Of a stretch of 10,167 nucleotides of DNA, positions 7,170 to 10,167 are shown in pieces. Origin of the DNA: Propionibacteriaceae bacterium. Lineage in GTDB: Bacteria > Actinomycetota > Actinomycetes > Propionibacteriales > Propionibacteriaceae. Each line of letters begins with the position of its first letter. Within the stretch, counting starts at the first letter, position 1. The notes under the pieces were generated by a model. It was given only the letters and a program-made list of their open reading frames with translations, was not told the DNA's origin and searched no databases. Position numbers and translations under genes: made by a program. The stretch lies in contig JAGXHS010000085.1 of NCBI GenBank assembly GCA_024636075.1, forward strand, positions 1 through 10,167, given 5' to 3'.

Positions 7170-8342
7170 ATGCGGCACCGCATCCAGACATTGAACGCGA
7201 TCAGTCCGGTTGGTCTGTCCAGACTGCCCGCAGACGAATTCGAAGTGGGACACGAGCTCGAGAATCCGGACGCCTTGCTGCTGCGATCGGCAAACCTGCA
7301 CAACCGGGAGATCCCTTCGTCGGTGTTGGCTGTTGCCAGGGCCGGAGCCGGCACCAACAACATCCCGATCGCCGAGCTCAGTGCGCGTGGCATTCCGGTG
7401 TTCAACACCCCCGGCGCCAACGCCAACGCGGTCAAGGAACTGGTCCTTGCCGGCGCACTGCTGGCGGCCCGGGGACTGTTCCCTGCGGGCGTTTTCGTGA
7501 GGGATCTGCCGGGCTCCGACCAGGAAATCAACCAAGCCGTCGAGAACGGCAAGAAGCAGTTCGTCGGGATCGAGCTGCCCGGACGAACCATGGGTGTCAT
7601 CGGTCTTGGCGCGATCGGTGTGCTGGTCGCCAACGCCGCGCTCAGTCTCGGGATGAAGGTGGTCGGCTATGACCCAGCGATCACCGTGGAGCACGCCTGG
7701 AAGTTGTCGGCCGACGTTGAGCGTGCCGGCAGCGTGGACGAGGTGGTGCGGGTCGCCGACTTCCTCACGGTGCACGTCCCCCTGATCGAAGCCACCCGTT
7801 CCTTGATCAGCACCCAGCGGCTCGCGATGATGAAGTCGACCGGGGTGCTGCTCAACTTTGCCAGAGCCGGCATCGTGGACGAGAGGGCCGTCGTCGAGGC
7901 ACTCGATGAAGGCATGCTGCGCGCCTACGTCTGCGACTTCCCCTCCCAGACATTGAACCGGCATCCGAAGGTGATGGCACTGCCGCACCTGGGTGCCTCG
8001 ACGGTCGAGGCCGAAGAGAACTGCGCTGCCATGGCCGCGGACCAACTGCGGGACTACCTGTTGAACGGCCAGATCCGGAACTCGGTGAACCTGCCGGAAG
8101 TGGCGCTACCCCGCCTTCCGGGCAGGAGCCGACTGATCATCGTCAACATGAACGTGCCGAACATGGTGGGGCAGGTGTCCTCAACACTGGCCGCCGCAGG
8201 GCTGAACATCGACGACCTGTTGAACAGGTCCCGCGAAGAGTTGGCGGTCACGCTGGTGGACGTGGGCGGCACTGTCCCCGACGAGGTGTTGCGCTCCATC
8301 CAGGCGACGGAGGGTGTGCTGAACGCGAGGCTGATCACGTGA
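7170..8342 (+). CDS. serA: D-3-phosphoglycerate dehydrogenase, short form with C-terminal ACT domain
   Basis: This NAD-dependent enzyme oxidises 3-phosphoglycerate to 3-phosphohydroxypyruvate, the first step of serine synthesis, feeding the SerC encoded just upstream. The 390 residues comprise a D-2-hydroxyacid dehydrogenase catalytic core with ARAGAGTNNIP (57-67) and NTPGANANAVKELV (79-92), a Rossmann domain with GLGAIG (145-150) and the NAD-choosing Asp168, the catalytic Arg232 in NFARAG and His273 in PHLGAST, and an ACT domain (about 321-390). The style, starting LNAISPVGLSRL, resembles the compact SerA found in many Firmicutes rather than the long mycobacterial form with an extra intervening domain. 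Two oddities: where the family usually has the catalytic glutamate (FPTEP in E. coli) this protein reads FPSQT, with Gln260; and the ACT segment reads NMNVPNM where a His is usual at the first position. Activity is still likely from context. Confidence 0.93.
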   Translation: MRHRIQTLNAISPVGLSRLPADEFEVGHELENPDALLLRSANLHNREIPSSVLAVARAGAGTNNIPIAELSARGIPVFNTPGANANAVKELVLAGALLAARGLFPAGVFVRDLPGSDQEINQAVENGKKQFVGIELPGRTMGVIGLGAIGVLVANAALSLGMKVVGYDPAITVEHAWKLSADVERAGSVDEVVRVADFLTVHVPLIEATRSLISTQRLAMMKSTGVLLNFARAGIVDERAVVEALDEGMLRAYVCDFPSQTLNRHPKVMALPHLGASTVEAEENCAAMAADQLRDYLLNGQIRNSVNLPEVALPRLPGRSRLIIVNMNVPNMVGQVSSTLAAAGLNIDDLLNRSREELAVTLVDVGGTVPDEVLRSIQATEGVLNARLIT

Positions 8343-8360
8343 CCGGACCGATCGCTCCGG
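8343..8360. terminator. Imperfect inverted repeat between convergent serA and exporter genes
   Basis: CCGGA (8343-8347) pairs with TCCGG (8356-8360) around CCGATCGC; the full 18 bp is self-complementary except for one C-C position. It begins right after the serA stop and lies within the 34-bp convergent gap. The stem is short and there is no T-tract on either side, so any terminator role is tentative. Confidence 0.3.
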
Positions 8361-8376
8361 CTGGCTCGGATACGGT

Positions 8377-9303
8377 TCAGCCGCTGCGACGGGCCTGGCG
8401 GGTCACCTGAACCGACGCCGTCACCACACACGCCATCGCCCCCCAATCGAGGAGCGTCAGCTGTTCGGCGACGATGATCCATCCGGCCAGTGCCGCCGCC
8501 GCAGGTTCGAGACTCATCAGGATGGAGAAACGGGCCGACGACAGCTTGCGCAGTGCGGCCAGTTCGAGGCTGTAGGGAATGACAGAGCTGAGGAGGCCGA
8601 CGCCCAGCCCGGCGACCAGGATCGCCGGGCGCCAGAGTCGCCCATCGCTCCCGGCGATGGCCGGTGCCGCCAACAGCACTGCACCCAGCACACACGCCAG
8701 CGTCAGCACGTCGACGCCCTGCCAGTGCGGGCCGGCCCGGTGGCCGAGGACGATGTAGCCGGCCCAGCAAGCCGCCGCCAGCAGGGCGAAACCCACTCCC
8801 TGCCAGGTGAGTGAGGTGGGTGTGGCGCCCAGCAACAACACACCAGCCCCGGCCAGACCGGCCCAGACCAGGTCGCGGGCTCGGCGTGAGCCGAGTACTG
8901 CGACCGTCAAGGGTCCCAGGAACTCGATCGTGACTGCTATTCCGAGCGGAATTCTGGCGAACGACAGGTAGATGGCCCAGTTCATTCCGACCAGGCAGGC
9001 GGCGTAGCCGAGGCCGAGCAGCCACCGGGTTGTCGCTGACACGGTGCCCTGCGGTTGCGGCGACGATGAAGCGCCCACGGTGCGCGAGTCACGTCGCCAG
9101 GTCCCCCGGCCCACGGCGCTGCGTATCGCCAACAGAACCAACGCCGAGAAGGACAACCGCAGCCACGCCATCGCCGTGGGTGACACCTCGGTGAACAAGG
9201 ACTTGGCGATGGCCGCACCGAACTGCACCGACACGATGGCCAGCAACACCAACACCGTGGGGTGACCAGCGACGCGGTTGACCCTCAGGGCATCACTCGT
9301 CAT
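8377..9303 (-). CDS. EamA-family exporter, RhtA-type (threonine/homoserine-like efflux)
   Basis: A 308-residue inner-membrane protein with two EamA repeats, each about five helices. Hydrophobic segments lie at about 16-36, 43-62, 94-115, 118-138, 145-161, 169-188, 197-217, 226-245, 260-278 and 284-300. The second half contains IPYSLELAALRKLSSARFSI followed by LMSLEPAAAALAGW and a nearby EQLT, the pattern that separates RhtA proteins from other EamA families. RhtA of E. coli exports threonine and homoserine; the substrate here cannot be read from sequence and could be another amino acid. The loop between helices 2 and 3 (about 64-92) is long and rich in Arg, Ser, Pro and Gln. The ATG at 9303 lies inside the sirtuin gene, overlapping it by 11 bp, and has no Shine-Dalgarno, so its translation probably depends on that of the sirtuin. 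It ends convergently with serA. Confidence 0.88.
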   Translation of the reverse strand: MTSDALRVNRVAGHPTVLVLLAIVSVQFGAAIAKSLFTEVSPTAMAWLRLSFSALVLLAIRSAVGRGTWRRDSRTVGASSSPQPQGTVSATTRWLLGLGYAACLVGMNWAIYLSFARIPLGIAVTIEFLGPLTVAVLGSRRARDLVWAGLAGAGVLLLGATPTSLTWQGVGFALLAAACWAGYIVLGHRAGPHWQGVDVLTLACVLGAVLLAAPAIAGSDGRLWRPAILVAGLGVGLLSSVIPYSLELAALRKLSSARFSILMSLEPAAAALAGWIIVAEQLTLLDWGAMACVVTASVQVTRQARRSG

Positions 9304-10090
9304 TGGGTTGGGTCGGCAACCGCTCCGGGGGTTGGATGTCGGACGGATCGACCAAGCGGGGCAACACCTCGTTGATGTCCTCGGTCAGCATCACGTCTGC
9401 CAGATGGTCGTAGCTGGTGGGCTGTTGGTTGATGATGATGCCACGAGCACCGGTACCCATGGCCAAGGGGTACAGTCCGGCGGCAGGGTGCACGCTGAGG
9501 GTGCTGCCCACAGCGAGGACCAGATCGCACTCTTCAGCGGCATCCATCGCGGCATCCAGCGCATCAGGGTCGAGTGCTTCCTCGAACAGGATGGTGGTGG
9601 CCCGGGTGATCCCTCCGCAATGCAGGCAATGGGGATCCGGATCGCCAGCGGCGATTCGGGCCAACGCATCCTCCATCGGGCCCGTCGCGCCGCAGTCCTC
9701 GCAACGCCACCGCCGGGCGTTGCCATGGATCTCGATCACGCGGTCCTCGGCGGTGCCAGCCAGCTGGTGCAGACCGTCGGTGTTCTGGGTCACGTCGGCC
9801 AACAACCTGTCACCCAGTTCAGCCAGGCTCCGGTGCGCCGCCGTGGGCTCGCTCTGCCACACGGGTGAGTTGAATCGGCGTTGCCAGGTGCGCCGTCGAA
9901 CCGCAGAGTCCGCCAGATACCACGAAAGGGTGGAGATCCGCTCGTTGTCGGGATCAGCGGTCCACAAGCCGGCGGGCCCCCGGAAGTCAGGAATGCCTGC
10001 CGCGGTGGAGATGCCGGCACCGCTGAGAACCAGGATCCTGCGCGCTTCCGCCAGCAGGTGGGTGGCGCGCTGTTGATCGCTATCCATCAT
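9293..10090 (-). CDS. Sir2-family NAD-dependent protein deacylase
   Basis: This cytoplasmic sirtuin removes acyl groups from lysines using NAD, releasing nicotinamide and O-acyl-ADP-ribose. The 265 residues show all family landmarks: GAGISTAAGIPDFRG (24-38) for NAD, TQNTDGLHQLAG (101-112), the catalytic His122 in EIHGN, a zinc ribbon with Cys130, Cys133, Cys155 and Cys158, and GSTLSVHPAAGL (194-205). In the segment that normally reads FGE or FGQ this one reads FEE (169-171), a local variation near the acyl-lysine channel. I do not see the Ala-x-x-Tyr-x-x-Arg pair expected of SIRT5-like desuccinylases (region 40-72 has W, Y and R but not in that order), so deacetylase is the safer call. The start is the first of two adjacent ATGs, at 10090: GAGGAG lies 8 nt before it, and it overlaps the previous stop as ATGA. 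The exporter gene begins within its 3' end. Confidence 0.93.
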   Translation of the reverse strand: MMDSDQQRATHLLAEARRILVLSGAGISTAAGIPDFRGPAGLWTADPDNERISTLSWYLADSAVRRRTWQRRFNSPVWQSEPTAAHRSLAELGDRLLADVTQNTDGLHQLAGTAEDRVIEIHGNARRWRCEDCGATGPMEDALARIAAGDPDPHCLHCGGITRATTILFEEALDPDALDAAMDAAEECDLVLAVGSTLSVHPAAGLYPLAMGTGARGIIINQQPTSYDHLADVMLTEDINEVLPRLVDPSDIQPPERLPTQPNDE

Positions 10091-10167
10091 TTGAGGAACT
10101 CCTCGATCAGGGGTGCAGCAGTCGTGGAGCCGGAACTGCCGTCGTAGACCATCACGGCGATGGCGAG
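10087..10167 (-). CDS. C-terminus of unidentified protein (possible serine hydrolase or penicillin-binding type)
   Basis: The minus-strand frame is open from the window edge to a TGA at 10087-10089 and encodes 26 residues, beginning LAIAVMVYDGSSGSTTAAP and ending in a charged helix, LIEEFLK. A hydrophobic strand, then a Gly/Ser turn, then AAP plus a terminal helix is how the transpeptidase or class A beta-lactamase-like fold often ends, but the fragment is too short to name the family. That it is a real gene is supported by its stop overlapping the sirtuin ATG by 4 bp (ATGA) and by its GAG-GAG codons forming the sirtuin ribosome binding site. It heads an operon with the sirtuin and the exporter. 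Confidence 0.6.
   Translation of the reverse strand, partial: LAIAVMVYDGSSGSTTAAPLIEEFLK
10099..10104 (-). promoter_or_regulatory. Ribosome binding site of the sirtuin gene inside the upstream coding region
   Basis: GAGGAG on the minus strand ends 8 nt before the ATG at 10090. Spacing to the second ATG (10087) would be 11 nt, so the first is preferred. The site is made of the Glu-Glu codons of the upstream gene, which implies coupled translation. Confidence 0.7.

Noticed and set aside
7086..8045. Open frame of about 319 codons antisense to serA
   Set aside because: Composition artefact opposite a well-supported gene, with no family motif.
8054..9025. Minus-strand open frame spanning the 3' end of serA and the exporter in another frame
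   Set aside because: It is Arg/Gly/Pro-rich with no hydrophobic or domain pattern; the overlapping RhtA-like frame has clear membrane helices and signatures.
1..10167. CRISPR array, tRNA or rRNA gene, insertion sequence or prophage
   Set aside because: Nearly all bases are covered by recognised genes; no regularly spaced repeats, transposase or cloverleaf sequence was found on reading both strands.

Overview
The window reads as chromosomal DNA of a high-GC actinobacterium. The GC content looks like the low to mid 60s percent by eye, third positions are strongly G/C, and the centre of the window carries an actinobacterial cell-envelope block: a CCA-adding enzyme, a DUF6049-type secreted membrane protein and an MviN-type pseudokinase. 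A Propionibacteriales-like source is a guess only. No tRNA, rRNA, CRISPR array, insertion sequence or phage gene was found, and no gene-free stretch exceeds about 120 bp.

Layout. (1) Positions 1-509, plus strand: the 3' part of a TetR-family repressor of the LmrA/YxaF type, cut by the window edge. (2) Positions 536-5950, minus strand: three genes apparently transcribed together in the order CCA tRNA nucleotidyltransferase, DUF6049-type protein, membrane-anchored pseudokinase. In mycobacteria the equivalent pseudokinase is fused to the lipid II flippase MurJ (MviN) next to the DUF6049 homologue. Here no MurJ lies between them, so the pseudokinase stands alone with its transmembrane segment and extracellular discoidin-like domain. 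(3) Positions 6076-8342, plus strand: a tight serC-serA pair for the first two steps of phosphorylated serine synthesis. The SerA is a short ACT-domain form with two noteworthy residue changes. (4) Positions 8377-10167, minus strand: three genes joined by overlaps, namely the C-terminus of an unidentified protein, a class-III-like sirtuin deacylase, and an RhtA/EamA-type amino-acid exporter.

How it fits together. The minus-strand block 536-5950 joins RNA 3'-end maturation to envelope proteins. The two envelope proteins are both anchored by one membrane helix and expose beta-rich domains outside, so they may work together in peptidoglycan control. The serine pair diverges from pcnA across a gap of about 120 bp that must carry both promoters. 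The exporter runs convergently towards serA.

I see no clearly new multi-gene system. The strongest points for follow-up are the MurJ-less pseudokinase locus, the Glu-to-Gln change at the expected catalytic acid of SerA, a 15-bp tandem duplication that carries the pseudokinase ribosome binding site, and two probable leaderless GTG starts.
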